A stretch of 64,000 bases of DNA from Methanobacterium_D oryzae (GCF_050433505.1 NZ_JBNPXC010000001.1:806001-870000), one strand, 5' to 3'. Shown: positions 27,162-36,777, counted from the first letter of the stretch. Made by a program: numbers and translations. The notes: generated by a model not told the origin, from the letters alone.

Positions 27162-28262
27162 ATGGTAAAAGTAAAGAAAATTGTAAAAGAGCTTGATCCT
27201 TATGTTCCTGGAAAATCTATTGATGAAATAGCAATTAAATATGATATAAACCCAGAAAACATTATAAAACTTGGTTCAAATGAAAATCCTGCGGGTGTAT
27301 CATCAAAAGCCGTTGAAGCTGTAAAAAAAGAGGCACAGCTAATATCTCAATATCCAGAATCAAATTTAGAAGATTTAAAGGCTAAAATAGCGGATTATGC
27401 GGGTGTAAATAGTTCTAATATTATTATAGGGGGCGATGGGGCAGATGAAATCTTAGATGTGCTTGGAAAAACATTAATTGAGCCTGACGACGAATTCATT
27501 GTTCCCATTCCTTCATATATGTACTATGAATTTACTTTAAAAATACAAGGTGGAGTTCCTGTCTATGCAAAATGGAATGTAAAAGAAAATAAGCTTGATG
27601 TAGGCTCAGTAATTGATGCAATATCAGATAAAACTAAGATAATCTTTTTATGTACTCCAAATAATCCCACAGGTGGCCTAATCTCTAAGGAAGATATTAA
27701 AAAGGTACTTAAAAGTACAGATGCTCTTGTAGTTGTTGATGAAGCATATTTTGAGTTTTCAGATGTTAATAACGTTGATCTGTTAGATGATTATAATAAT
27801 CTGTTAATATTAAGGACTTTTTCAAAGGTTTTAGGGCTTGCAGGGATGCGAATAGGATATGCAATTTCTAATCCGGAATTTATAGAATATATGCACAGAG
27901 TAAAACCTGTTTTTAGTCTTACAAAGCTTTCTTATGTAGCAGCATTAGCTACATTGGATGATAAAGAATATATAAAAAAATCCACACAAATCAGCATCCA
28001 AAGCAGAGAATTTCTCATAGAAAACATGTCAAAATTTGATAAACTCCATGTTTATGACTCTAAGGCAAATTATATATTGGTCGATGTTAGAAAAACTGGA
28101 ATGACATCCAAAGAATTCAGTGAAGAACTTCTAAAAAAGGGAATTATTGTAAGGGATTGTAGTTCATTTAAAGGATTGGATGATTACTGGATAAGAGTGA
28201 GCGTTGGAACATTAGAAGAAGATGCAAGGTTTATTGAAATACTGGAAAGTATAATTGGATAA
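27162..28262 (+). CDS. hisC: Histidinol-phosphate aminotransferase
   Basis: A 366-residue PLP-dependent class I/II aminotransferase in histidine biosynthesis: histidinol-phosphate plus 2-oxoglutarate from imidazole-acetol phosphate plus glutamate. It shows LGSNENPAG near the start, TPNNPTGGLIS, VVDEAYFEFS and the Schiff-base lysine in LRTFSKVLGLAGMRIGY. RVSVGT near the end binds substrate carboxylate. Related aminotransferases for other substrates share these motifs, so specificity is inferred. GTGAT lies close before the ATG. No other his genes are nearby, as usual in methanogens. Confidence 0.9.
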   Translation: MVKVKKIVKELDPYVPGKSIDEIAIKYDINPENIIKLGSNENPAGVSSKAVEAVKKEAQLISQYPESNLEDLKAKIADYAGVNSSNIIIGGDGADEILDVLGKTLIEPDDEFIVPIPSYMYYEFTLKIQGGVPVYAKWNVKENKLDVGSVIDAISDKTKIIFLCTPNNPTGGLISKEDIKKVLKSTDALVVVDEAYFEFSDVNNVDLLDDYNNLLILRTFSKVLGLAGMRIGYAISNPEFIEYMHRVKPVFSLTKLSYVAALATLDDKEYIKKSTQISIQSREFLIENMSKFDKLHVYDSKANYILVDVRKTGMTSKEFSEELLKKGIIVRDCSSFKGLDDYWIRVSVGTLEEDARFIEILESIIG

Positions 28263-28329
28263 TGCAACTTAAATATATCTGAATATAAGAATTAAATAAA
28301 TATATTATGGAATTGAAGGTAGATTTTAG

Positions 28330-29028
28330 ATGATAATAGGAGATACAATTATATCCTCGTTGGAATTCCCTGGAAACTTATCATTAGTTATTTTTATGGG
28401 AGGATGTATCTTAAAATGTCCCTATTGTCATAATCCAGAAATTATAGATGGTGGAAAATCTGTAAAAAGGGATGAGATTATAGAAAAAATTGAAAATTCC
28501 ATGGAATTTATAGATAGTATTGTGATAACTGGGGGAGAACCTCTCATTCAACACGAAGACATTAAATATATCTTAAAATACTCCAAAGAAAAAGGCCTAA
28601 AAACAAAACTTGATACAAATGGATGTTTTCCTGATGAATTGAGAGATATCCTAAGTTTACTGGATTATGTGGCCCTTGACATAAAAGCTCCATTCAATAA
28701 ATATGAAGAAATAATAGGATCTGCTATAGAAGATAAAGTCAGAAAAAGTATGGAAGTATGCATGGATAATGATGTATGCTTGGAATGTAGAACAACATAT
28801 GTACCATATTTGCTGAATAAGGATGACATAATTGAAATTGCAAAGTCTATTGATCCAGATATATATACAATACAGCAATTTAGAGACAAGAAAGTATTAG
28901 ATGAGAAACTATATGGTACTCCTATTCCTTCACGAGAAGAACTTAAAAAAATTGCAGATACAATAAAACCCTTTTTAAAAAAAGTAAAGATAAAAACAGC
29001 TGAATTCGGTGATGAAATCATTAAATAA
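28330..29028 (+). CDS. Anaerobic ribonucleotide reductase activating protein-like radical SAM enzyme
   Basis: A 232-residue iron-sulfur protein with the radical-SAM cluster motif CILKCPYCHN at about residues 27-36, and later the GGEPL SAM-binding motif. This matches the NrdG/PflA-type glycyl-radical activase group commonly annotated as anaerobic ribonucleoside-triphosphate reductase activating protein in methanogens. The reductase gene itself is not in the window, so the target is inferred. GAAGGTAG lies before the ATG. Confidence 0.85.
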   Translation: MIIGDTIISSLEFPGNLSLVIFMGGCILKCPYCHNPEIIDGGKSVKRDEIIEKIENSMEFIDSIVITGGEPLIQHEDIKYILKYSKEKGLKTKLDTNGCFPDELRDILSLLDYVALDIKAPFNKYEEIIGSAIEDKVRKSMEVCMDNDVCLECRTTYVPYLLNKDDIIEIAKSIDPDIYTIQQFRDKKVLDEKLYGTPIPSREELKKIADTIKPFLKKVKIKTAEFGDEIIK

Positions 29029-29063
29029 CTTATAATACTATTTTTTCTTAATGGAGGTCAGAT

Positions 29064-30197
29064 ATGCCTATTTTACTATTTGGAAGTCGTCATCTTGAAC
29101 TTATAACAGGAAAAAAGACAACTACAATTCGAAAATTGTGGAAAAACCCATTATCTAAGGGAGATCGCTTGCATTGTTACTGGAACTTAGTTTCAAAAGA
29201 ACGTGAAAAGTTATTTGAAGCTGAAGTAACAGATGTAGAGGTTATAAAATTTAAAGATATAATAAAAAATGATGAGCTTGCAAAAGAAGAAGGCTTTGAA
29301 AATGCTGCAGAACTTGAAGCAGAATTTAGAAAGACTTATCCTGATGATACTGAAGATGACTCGCTTTTTCAAATAATAAGATTTAAAAAGTACCCTATTG
29401 ATAAATGGGAAGGGGAAAAAATAGATGAAAAGGCAATGATAACTAAACGGGCAGATATACTGTTTGATTCTGGACGATTTAGAGATTCTATAATGTGTTA
29501 TACTGCTGCATTAAGGCATGAACCCGATGACGTTTATCTATTGAACAAAAAAGGAGATAATTTGTCACGTTTAGGTAAATTCGATGAAGCAATAGAAAGT
29601 TATGATAAAGCATTAGAAATGGATCCAGAAAATGAGTTTATTTGGAATAACAAAGCAATAGCTCTTCTAAACTCAAATAAGCCGGAAGAGGCATTAAAAT
29701 CTAATACTAGAGCTTTAAAATTAAATGAAAATAATGTAGTTGTATTATATTGGAGAGGATTTATTTTAGAAATGCTTGGCCAATTTGAAAATTCATTAAA
29801 ATGTTATGAAAAGCTTTTAAAAATTGATCCATTAAATCCTGATGTATGGAATGCTAAAGGAAATGTTTTAACAAGGTTAGAAAGAACTGAAGAGGCACTT
29901 GCTGCTTATGATAAGGCACTGGAGTTATGTCTTGAAAGCACCCCTGATGCTTCCATGTGGAATCGTAAAGGGAATGCTCTTTTAGAACTTGGAAGGGCTG
30001 AAGAGTCTTTAAATTGTTATAACGAAGCTTTGAAACTAGATCCTGATAATGACGTCTTCTGGATCAACAAAGGAGTCGCTCTTATGGAATTAGGTGAATT
30101 TGAAAAGGCAGTAGAAAGCTTTAACAGATCTCTTTTAATCAATCCTGCAAATGATGATGCAAGAGTTTTAAAAGATGAATGTTTGGAGAATTTCTAA
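29064..30197 (+). CDS. ASCH domain - TPR repeat fusion protein
   Basis: A 377-residue soluble protein. Residues 1-115 form an ASCH (PUA-like RNA-binding) domain: FGSRHLELITGKKTTTIRK, GDRLHCYWN and ADVE-like beta strands. From about 125 onward are six or so tetratricopeptide repeats with the typical W/Y-NKG-LxLG-EEAL-YDKALELDP pattern. ASCH domains bind RNA or modified nucleosides, and TPRs assemble proteins, so an RNA-linked scaffold is possible. GGAGG stands six bases before the ATG. It follows the radical SAM gene by 35 bases. Confidence 0.8.
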   Translation: MPILLFGSRHLELITGKKTTTIRKLWKNPLSKGDRLHCYWNLVSKEREKLFEAEVTDVEVIKFKDIIKNDELAKEEGFENAAELEAEFRKTYPDDTEDDSLFQIIRFKKYPIDKWEGEKIDEKAMITKRADILFDSGRFRDSIMCYTAALRHEPDDVYLLNKKGDNLSRLGKFDEAIESYDKALEMDPENEFIWNNKAIALLNSNKPEEALKSNTRALKLNENNVVVLYWRGFILEMLGQFENSLKCYEKLLKIDPLNPDVWNAKGNVLTRLERTEEALAAYDKALELCLESTPDASMWNRKGNALLELGRAEESLNCYNEALKLDPDNDVFWINKGVALMELGEFEKAVESFNRSLLINPANDDARVLKDECLENF

Positions 30198-30343
30198 TTA
30201 TTTTTCAGATTTTTAAGTGACTTTTAATTAATTAAAACTCCACCCGAAGTTAAATAATACTATTTTTTATAAAATTAACTCCAATATAATAATACTTAAT
30301 TAAATAAATTTTAAACTTTTTAGTTTTTGGGAGGTAATAATCC

Positions 30344-30859
30344 TTGTATAAACGTATAGGGATAATTCTAATAATATTATTTATAATTGTGATATCTGGA
30401 TGCACTTACGAAAATAAAACTCCCTCAAGAGAAAAAAAATACATTGGAAATGGAGTTTCATTTAACTATCCTCCAGAATATGAAGTTAAAGAAGTTAAAA
30501 ATAAATCTGGAGTTTTTTTAGTAGGACAAAGTGGATGGGATCCTAATTATACTTTTCAAATCTCTAAAGAACTGGTTGATAATAATGGTAAATCCAAAGG
30601 AAAAACTATTGAAGATTTAAAAAATCCAAAGCTATATACTGGATTTAATGTTGAGGAAATTGAAAATATAAAGATTAATAATGTTACTGGCTTTGAAATT
30701 ATTTATGCTCGCTATAACCTCCCATATGTTAAATATGAGAAAATAATTTTTGAAAAGAGCAATAAACGATATACATTACTATTTAGGTATAATGGTGTTG
30801 GGGTTACAGATACAAGAGCTACTCTTGCAATTTCAAATAGTTTCCAGGTTTTAAATTGA
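30344..30859 (+). CDS. Lipoprotein with PsbP-like domain
   Basis: A 171-residue secreted protein starting at TTG, with GGGAGG upstream. The signal peptide runs to the lipobox IVISGC at about residue 20. The mature domain has the pattern YIGNGVSFNYPPEYEV and later FEIIYARY, ending in an IANSFQ-like strand, resembling PsbP-related proteins found widely in methanogens. The function there is unknown. It is followed after 70 bases by a large membrane protein gene on the same strand. Confidence 0.7.
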   Translation: MYKRIGIILIILFIIVISGCTYENKTPSREKKYIGNGVSFNYPPEYEVKEVKNKSGVFLVGQSGWDPNYTFQISKELVDNNGKSKGKTIEDLKNPKLYTGFNVEEIENIKINNVTGFEIIYARYNLPYVKYEKIIFEKSNKRYTLLFRYNGVGVTDTRATLAISNSFQVLN

Positions 30860-30929
30860 TTTAATTAATTTATAATAATATTATAATTAATAGTATTATT
30901 TTTATAAAATTAACTTCATATTATTTAAA

Positions 30930-32303
30930 ATGAATATTAAATTGAATGCTTCTCCTCAATATATTTTCCTTTTTTTGGGTATAATTTATGGAATAGCTTT
31001 TTTATTTGTAATTCCTCCGTTTCAAGTCCCTGATGAATATGAACATTATTATAAGGCCTATGATATAAGTGAAGGAAACGTTATACCAGATAAATTAGGG
31101 AATAAGTCCGGAACTTTTGTTCCAAAGAGCGTAAAAATAGCAACTGATATTAATTATCAAAAATGGATGTTTTATATTAAAAATAGAAAAAAAATAGATC
31201 TAGATTACCTCCTTAATTTACCATTTAAAGATGATGAGAAAATTTTTGTAGATATTTCAAAATATGCAGTAGTTACATATTCGCCAATAACCTATATGGC
31301 TCCTGCTTTAGCTATGGTGATTGGGAAATCAATTAACTTATCTCCTTTAGCATTGATGTATTTTGGAAGATTTGCAAATTTAATAAGTTTTATTCTACTT
31401 GTTTTTCTAACAATAAGGATAACTCCTGTTTTTAAGTGGGGATTTTTAGTAATATCTTTAATGCCTATGACTCTTTTTCAAGTTTCTTCAATTTCTGCAG
31501 ATAGTTTTACCATTGGATTATCATTCTTAACTATTGCAGAATTTTTAAAATTTGCCTTAGATGAAACTAAAGATAAAATTAATTTTAAGGATATTATATT
31601 GTTATTTTTAATCTTTTTAATGCTTGGATTAGCTAAAGCACCATATTTCCTATTAATTTTCCTTTTTTTAATGATTCCAGTTTATAAATTTCGAAATAAA
31701 AAAAATATGGTCTTTATAATAAGTACAATGTTTATATTTACGCTTTCAGTGATTGGAATATGGAATTTTTTAGTTAAAGGTTTGTATATGCCTATGGATT
31801 TTGGTATTTCTATTAAGGATCAGCTTTTCTATATCATTTATCATCCATTTGGATTTATTCAAGCAATAATTAACACTTTTATTGAATATACGGCAGATTT
31901 TCCAGTTTTAAACGTGGGTAATTGGGCATTTGGTAATTCACCTTTACCTAAATGGATTTACAGTAGTTATCTTATAATGATTATGGGAATATCTTTATTT
32001 GAAAAAAATTGCCTTAAAATTGATTTTAAGCAAAGATTTATTGCTTTAAGTACTTTTATATTCATTCTGGGTTCAATATTTGCTCTTGAATATTTAACAT
32101 GGACAGAAGTTGGTTTAGATATAATATATGGGATTCAAGGAAGATATTTTATTCCCATATTGCCTTTATTATTTTTATTTTTTGCAAATAGGAGGTTAAA
32201 AACTAATATAGGAGATAAAACTATGAATTTAATTAGTATATTGTTTATTATCTTTATTTTATCAAATACGGTACTTATATTCAAAAATAGCTATTTTATT
32301 TAA
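30930..32303 (+). CDS. DUF2142 family polytopic membrane protein
   Basis: A 457-residue protein with about ten membrane segments. The N-terminal FVIPPFQVPDEYEHYYKAYDISEG is the DUF2142 hallmark; the conserved DE pair after the first helix resembles the catalytic acid region of GT-C glycosyltransferases. Such proteins are thought to take part in cell-surface glycan assembly; the substrate is unknown. No ribosome binding site is clear before the ATG. It converges with the MscS-TM-type gene downstream. Confidence 0.82.
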   Translation: MNIKLNASPQYIFLFLGIIYGIAFLFVIPPFQVPDEYEHYYKAYDISEGNVIPDKLGNKSGTFVPKSVKIATDINYQKWMFYIKNRKKIDLDYLLNLPFKDDEKIFVDISKYAVVTYSPITYMAPALAMVIGKSINLSPLALMYFGRFANLISFILLVFLTIRITPVFKWGFLVISLMPMTLFQVSSISADSFTIGLSFLTIAEFLKFALDETKDKINFKDIILLFLIFLMLGLAKAPYFLLIFLFLMIPVYKFRNKKNMVFIISTMFIFTLSVIGIWNFLVKGLYMPMDFGISIKDQLFYIIYHPFGFIQAIINTFIEYTADFPVLNVGNWAFGNSPLPKWIYSSYLIMIMGISLFEKNCLKIDFKQRFIALSTFIFILGSIFALEYLTWTEVGLDIIYGIQGRYFIPILPLLFLFFANRRLKTNIGDKTMNLISILFIIFILSNTVLIFKNSYFI

Positions 32304-32341
32304 GTGCATTTATAAAAATAAAAAAAGGTAAACTATAAAAT

Positions 32342-33214
32342 TTATATTCTTTTGAATTTACCTTTTGGTTCTCCTTCTTTTCCTTCTCTTTCTTCTCTTT
32401 CCATTTCACCTCTAACTCGGCCTTCTACGCCCCCCATTCCAGTTCCCGGTTCGCGGAATTCTTCTCCTTCTCCGCCATCTCCGCCACCAGCTTTTCTTTC
32501 TGCTTCTGCTGCTTTTTCTTTAACCTCGCCAGCTCTGCTTTCTCCGGTTTTGGCCATTTTTCCTAAATATTCTGCTGCTACATCTTTACCGCCTACTCCT
32601 ACGGCTAATCCTATTGCAATCGCTAAACCTGCTGCAAGTCCCCATGCTAATGGTACTAAGAACGTGTAAATAATTTGAGTATCGATTTGTAGTTGATCTA
32701 ATGCTATTACTATTACGACTAAAGATAGAAGCGCTTGTAATCCCATGGTAATTATATTTGCAAATTCAACTTTTTGTTTTTGAAGCATAGCTTTAATCCA
32801 GTCCATGATGAAATTTATTCCTACTAAACCAACTACAAGTATCAGGATACCTGCAATCAGATTAGGTATGTATAATACCACTTGATTCACGAAGTTAGTG
32901 AATACTGGTATGTTTAACACACTTACTGCGGCCATTATAAAGATAAGGTAAATAAACCATCTTACAACAGCGCTGAATAAACCCGTTGCACTCATACCGG
33001 TACCTGCAAGGGCATCTCCTATACCTGTTTTACCGATAGTTTCATCAACACGCATTGTTTTAAATAATCTACTTGCCACACCTCCGGCAATCCGCCCTAT
33101 TATCCATCCAATCAATAGAATTATAAGAGCAGCGATTATAACGGGTATATATGTTAATACTTGGTTTAAAGTGTTTGTTATAGGTTGCAATATTACAACT
33201 GTATAGTCAACCAT
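32342..33214 (-). CDS. Membrane protein with conserved TM-helix repeats (mechanosensitive-channel-like)
   Basis: A 290-residue protein with four to five hydrophobic segments in residues 20-225. Two repeats of the kind IIAALIILLIGWIIGRIAGGVASRLFK and LIAGILILVVGLVGINFIMDWI match the conserved TM-helix repeat of small MscS-related proteins. The last 65 residues are an unusual Gly/Glu/Arg-rich, charged and probably disordered tail ending in KGKFKRI. No canonical MscS beta domain is seen, so gating function is uncertain. GGAGG lies before the ATG. Confidence 0.78.
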   Translation of the reverse strand: MVDYTVVILQPITNTLNQVLTYIPVIIAALIILLIGWIIGRIAGGVASRLFKTMRVDETIGKTGIGDALAGTGMSATGLFSAVVRWFIYLIFIMAAVSVLNIPVFTNFVNQVVLYIPNLIAGILILVVGLVGINFIMDWIKAMLQKQKVEFANIITMGLQALLSLVVIVIALDQLQIDTQIIYTFLVPLAWGLAAGLAIAIGLAVGVGGKDVAAEYLGKMAKTGESRAGEVKEKAAEAERKAGGGDGGEGEEFREPGTGMGGVEGRVRGEMEREEREGKEGEPKGKFKRI

Positions 33215-33437
33215 ATTTTTACCTCCATTTTTTATGATGATGTATTATATGTGAAAGGTTCTATAAAAGTTTAATACTTTAAACTAAAAAAGTATTAAAA
33301 GATATCTTAAAAAATGAATGAAATTTAGAATTTAAATATTTTGATAAATGGGATAAATAAGTCTATTTAATGTCCATTTTTTAATTTTAAATAATATTTT
33401 ACATCTTATATGGAATTAAGAGCTTAAACCTACTAAA

Positions 33438-33485
33438 CTATTTTTATAAAAATAGAAAAGTATATAAGTATATTCTTATATACTT
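33438..33485 (+). promoter_or_regulatory. Two adjacent perfect palindromes at the ArsR promoter
   Basis: CTATTTTTATAAAAATAG at 33438-33455 is an 18-bp perfect palindrome that contains the TATA box. AAGTATATAAG (33458-33468) and CTTATATACTT (33475-33485) are perfect 11-bp arms with a six-base spacer, placed where transcription would start. The second ends eight bases before the ATG of the ArsR-type gene. This is the expected position for an autoregulatory operator, and it predicts a very short leader. Confidence 0.7.
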
Positions 33486-33492
33486 ATGTTAC

Positions 33493-33834
33493 ATGTTGAG
33501 GATAAACCCAGATCATTGCTGTGATTTATCAGAAGAATTAGAAGAGCTGTTTAAAGCTCTTGGTAATGTCAACAGATTGCTATTGATTTACAGAATGACA
33601 TCCGGCGAAATAAAAAAAGTCAGTGTAACAGAAATGGCAAAAATGATGGGTCTAACACAACCAGCAGCATCCCAACATCTTAAAATATTAAAAACAGCCA
33701 AAATTCTCAATTCAGAAAAAAAAGGAAACTACATCTATTACACTTTCAACAAAACTGCAATGATAAATCACAAAGAAAAAATTGATTTTTTATTTACATG
33801 CGTCTTATCAAAATGCAACGAAGACAGAAAATAA
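33493..33834 (+). CDS. ArsR-family winged-helix transcriptional regulator
   Basis: A 113-residue DNA-binding dimer. The helix-turn-helix region reads VSVTEMAKMMGLTQPAASQHLKILKTAKIL, then the wing GNYIYYTFN, typical of ArsR. Cysteines sit at both ends (HCCD near the N-terminus, LFTCVLSKC near the C-terminus), suggesting sensing of thiol-reactive agents, redox state or a metal. The ATG at 33493 is preceded by palindromes and lacks a ribosome binding site, consistent with a nearly leaderless message; an out-of-frame ATG lies at 33486. The lon gene follows on the same strand and may be its target. Confidence 0.85.
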   Translation: MLRINPDHCCDLSEELEELFKALGNVNRLLLIYRMTSGEIKKVSVTEMAKMMGLTQPAASQHLKILKTAKILNSEKKGNYIYYTFNKTAMINHKEKIDFLFTCVLSKCNEDRK

Positions 33835-33921
33835 CATTAAATGCTTAAAAACACGAAATGTGTGGATTATTAAATTTAAAAATATAATTACGGGTGAAAA
33901 ACCAGGAAGGGAATAAAAATA

Positions 33922-33933
33922 ATAACAATTGTT
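33922..33933. promoter_or_regulatory. TAACAATTGTTA palindrome at the lon start
   Basis: A perfect 12-bp palindrome overlaps the TTG start of lon. The same 12 bases form the core of an 18-bp palindrome in front of pdxS (47670-47687). Shared regulation is possible; the position at the start codon could also affect translation. Confidence 0.45.
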
Positions 33934-36334
33934 AAAAAAAATGAATCCCTTGCGTGATATCATGAAAGAAATGAACATCAACAAAGAATTACCTGTATTG
34001 GTTATTCCAGGTACAGTTTATTTACCTGAAACTGATATGAACCTTAAAATTGATAAAAAAACAGGGCAGGAAATCTATAATAGAACTGCCAAAGACAATT
34101 TCTACGGTATAGCATTAGCCGTTAAAAATGATGCTAACGGATTATACGATGAAAATGATTTCTACAAAGTAGGAACAATAATTAAAATCTCAAATGCTAA
34201 AAGAATGAGAGACTTCTATCATTTAAAGATAGATATACTTGAGAGAGTAGAAATCGAAGAATTCATTCAAGAAGGCGGAGATTATAGAGCAACATACAAA
34301 GTACTTCGAGATGTCATTGATCTAGATGAAGAAAATCAGAAAGAGACAATTAAACATATACGATATCTTGTATCTGAAATAAGTGAAAATTTCAAAGGTG
34401 CAAAAACCATCGTTGAACACATAAACCAGATAAATGACATAAACAGGATTATTTCATATGTATTTCCTTACATGAGACTCTCCCTTGAAGAAAAACAGGA
34501 ATTACTTGAAATAAGATCACTGGAAGAAAAAAGCCTAAAATTTATAGACATTCTTATTGAACAAAAAGAGTCCATAAAATTCCAGATGGAATTAGCTGCT
34601 AAATTCAATGAAGAAATGAACAAAAGAAACAGAGAAGCCATGCTTAAAGAGCAGCTTAAAGCCATAAAAGACGAACTAAGTGAATCCGAAGGGGGAGGCA
34701 AAAAAGATTACAGGGAATTAATCGAAGCAGCCAATATGCCCGAAGATGTTAAAAAAACGGCATTAGAAGAAGTAGACAAACTGGAAAGGCAAGGCCCTCA
34801 CAGTTCAGAAGAGAATGTAATTAGAAACTATCTGGAATTACTTGTAAGCCTTCCATGGGGTCCAAGCGAAATTAAAGACATTGACATAGAAGCTGCAAGG
34901 AAATTACTTAACGAACAACACTACGGACTTGATAAAGTCAAGGATCGTATCATTCAGCACATGACTGTAATGAAACTTAAACAGAACAAACAAGGATCTA
35001 TCTTATTGTTGGTAGGACCTCCAGGAACAGGTAAAACCAGTCTTGGAAGAAGTATTGCAGAAGCTCTAGAACGTAAATATGTTAGAATCAGCCTTGGTGG
35101 AGTTAAAGACGAATCTGAAATCAGAGGTCACAGAAGAACCTACTTAGGAGCATTGCCTGGTAGAATTATTCAGGGAATGAAACGTGCAGGGGAAAGAAAT
35201 CCAGTATTCATATTAGATGAAGTGGATAAACTAATGGCCTCCTACAATGGGGACCCCGCAAGTGCACTACTTGAAGTATTGGACCCCGAACAAAACAATA
35301 CCTTCTCAGACCACTATCTTGAAGTACCATATGATCTATCTGACGTATTCTTCATTGCAACCGCAAACGACATAAGAGGAATTCCAGGACCATTAAGAGA
35401 CCGTATGGAAATTATAGAAATAGGCAGTTACACAAGTCATGAAAAATTCCATATAGCCAAAAATCACCTTGTAGACCTTGTACTTGAAGATAATGGATTA
35501 GATAAAAGCCAGCTTCAAATTGAAAATGAAACAATCAAAACCGTTATCGAAAAATACACAAGAGAAGCAGGAGTAAGGGGACTTAAACGTCAATTATCTG
35601 CAGTTGCAAGAGTTGCATCAGAAAAAATCGTGCTTGGAAAAGTAGAATTACCATATGTAATTAAACCAGATATGCTTTATGATCTTTTAGGTCATGAACT
35701 CACCCCATACCAGCAAGCAGGTAAAAACAACCCTCCAGGAGTTGTAACAGGTCTTGCATGGACACCAGTAGGTGGAGACATCTTATTCATTGAAGGTGCA
35801 TTCATGCCTGGAACTGGAAAATTAACACTTACAGGTCAACTGGGCGATGTGATGAAGGAATCTGCAAAGATTTCACAGACACTCATACGTTCAAGACTTG
35901 CCTTTAACATGAAGCATATTGAATTTGACAAACAGGATTTACACATCCACGTTCCTTCAGGGGCAATTCCAAAAGATGGACCATCTGCAGGTGTAGCACT
36001 CTTAACCACCATCGCATCACTTGTAACAGGCCATGAAGTAGATCCAAAACTCGCTATGACTGGTGAAATTTCACTTAGGGGTGCAGTATTACCTGTTGGT
36101 GGAATAAAAGAGAAGGTTCTTGCAGCTCACCGTGCTGGAATAAAACGGATAATTCTACCAAAAGATAATGAAAAAGACTTAGATGACGTTCCAGAAGACG
36201 TTAGGGGTGAATTAGAGTTCATCTTTGCGGAAACTGTAGAAGATGTCATAAAAGAAACCATTGATATTGAATTACCAAAACCAATGATGCTTGATATGGG
36301 AAATGATCCTCTAACAGGCGGAGCAGGGGTATAA
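33929..36334 (+). CDS. lon: ATP-dependent protease Lon, bacterial LonA type
   Basis: An 801-residue soluble AAA+ protease that unfolds and degrades damaged or regulatory proteins. It has an N-terminal LON substrate domain (about 1-200, VLVIPGTVYLPE), a coiled-coil region (205-260), an AAA+ module with Walker A GPPGTGKTS near 362 and Walker B VFILDEVDKL, and a Lon protease domain with Ser in KDGPSAG near 686 and Lys in GGIKEKVLAAHRAG. It lacks the membrane segments of archaeal LonB, so it is the bacterial form, probably acquired. The start is unclear: TTG at 33929 inside a palindrome, or ATG at 33941. An in-frame stop lies just upstream. An ArsR-type regulator precedes it. Confidence 0.93.
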   Translation: MLKKMNPLRDIMKEMNINKELPVLVIPGTVYLPETDMNLKIDKKTGQEIYNRTAKDNFYGIALAVKNDANGLYDENDFYKVGTIIKISNAKRMRDFYHLKIDILERVEIEEFIQEGGDYRATYKVLRDVIDLDEENQKETIKHIRYLVSEISENFKGAKTIVEHINQINDINRIISYVFPYMRLSLEEKQELLEIRSLEEKSLKFIDILIEQKESIKFQMELAAKFNEEMNKRNREAMLKEQLKAIKDELSESEGGGKKDYRELIEAANMPEDVKKTALEEVDKLERQGPHSSEENVIRNYLELLVSLPWGPSEIKDIDIEAARKLLNEQHYGLDKVKDRIIQHMTVMKLKQNKQGSILLLVGPPGTGKTSLGRSIAEALERKYVRISLGGVKDESEIRGHRRTYLGALPGRIIQGMKRAGERNPVFILDEVDKLMASYNGDPASALLEVLDPEQNNTFSDHYLEVPYDLSDVFFIATANDIRGIPGPLRDRMEIIEIGSYTSHEKFHIAKNHLVDLVLEDNGLDKSQLQIENETIKTVIEKYTREAGVRGLKRQLSAVARVASEKIVLGKVELPYVIKPDMLYDLLGHELTPYQQAGKNNPPGVVTGLAWTPVGGDILFIEGAFMPGTGKLTLTGQLGDVMKESAKISQTLIRSRLAFNMKHIEFDKQDLHIHVPSGAIPKDGPSAGVALLTTIASLVTGHEVDPKLAMTGEISLRGAVLPVGGIKEKVLAAHRAGIKRIILPKDNEKDLDDVPEDVRGELEFIFAETVEDVIKETIDIELPKPMMLDMGNDPLTGGAGV

Positions 36335-36361
36335 TCAATAAAGTTAACTAATAACTTGTTA

Positions 36362-36404
36362 ATCCCCATCCAATTTCATTATTATTTTTTGATTGGATGG
36401 GGAT
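36362..36404 (+). terminator. Strong terminator after lon
   Basis: ATCCCCATCCAAT (36362-36374) pairs perfectly over 13 bp with ATTGGATGGGGAT (36392-36404), and the T-rich ACTATTTTATTTTTAG follows. It begins 28 bases after the lon stop. Confidence 0.8.
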
Positions 36405-36606
36405 ACTATTTTATTTTTAGATTATTATTTGTACTATTATTTTTAATTTAGTTTTTATCAAGAATATCAATTATTTAAGGATCTTATTTAATACTAACAA
36501 TAACAATTTAATTTTAAGACTATATTAATATTAAATTAATGGCATCGAATTACCATAAATTTTCATAGTTTAAATTGAATAAGGAGCTTATAAGGGGTTT
36601 GAAGTT

Positions 36607-36777
36607 ATGATTGGTAAAACTGTCATTTTAGGGGCTAATTTAATGAAGATTAGCTCTACAATGATATTTAAAACTAATGTATTTTCTATTCCATGGAGAA
36701 GAAACATATTAACTGGTTTATGGCTTTTGGGATTTGGCTTTTTTTGGATTGGATTAAAGATGAAAGAAAATGTTTAA
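36607..36777 (+). CDS. Possible small membrane protein (56 aa)
   Basis: An ATG with GGGG ten bases upstream opens a frame of 56 codons ending in TAA. The product starts MIGKTVILGANLMK, has a double-Arg segment and a C-terminal hydrophobic helix (LTGLWLLGFGFFWIGLKM), as in single-pass small membrane proteins. It is too short for family assignment, and coding status is moderate. Confidence 0.4.
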   Translation: MIGKTVILGANLMKISSTMIFKTNVFSIPWRRNILTGLWLLGFGFFWIGLKMKENV

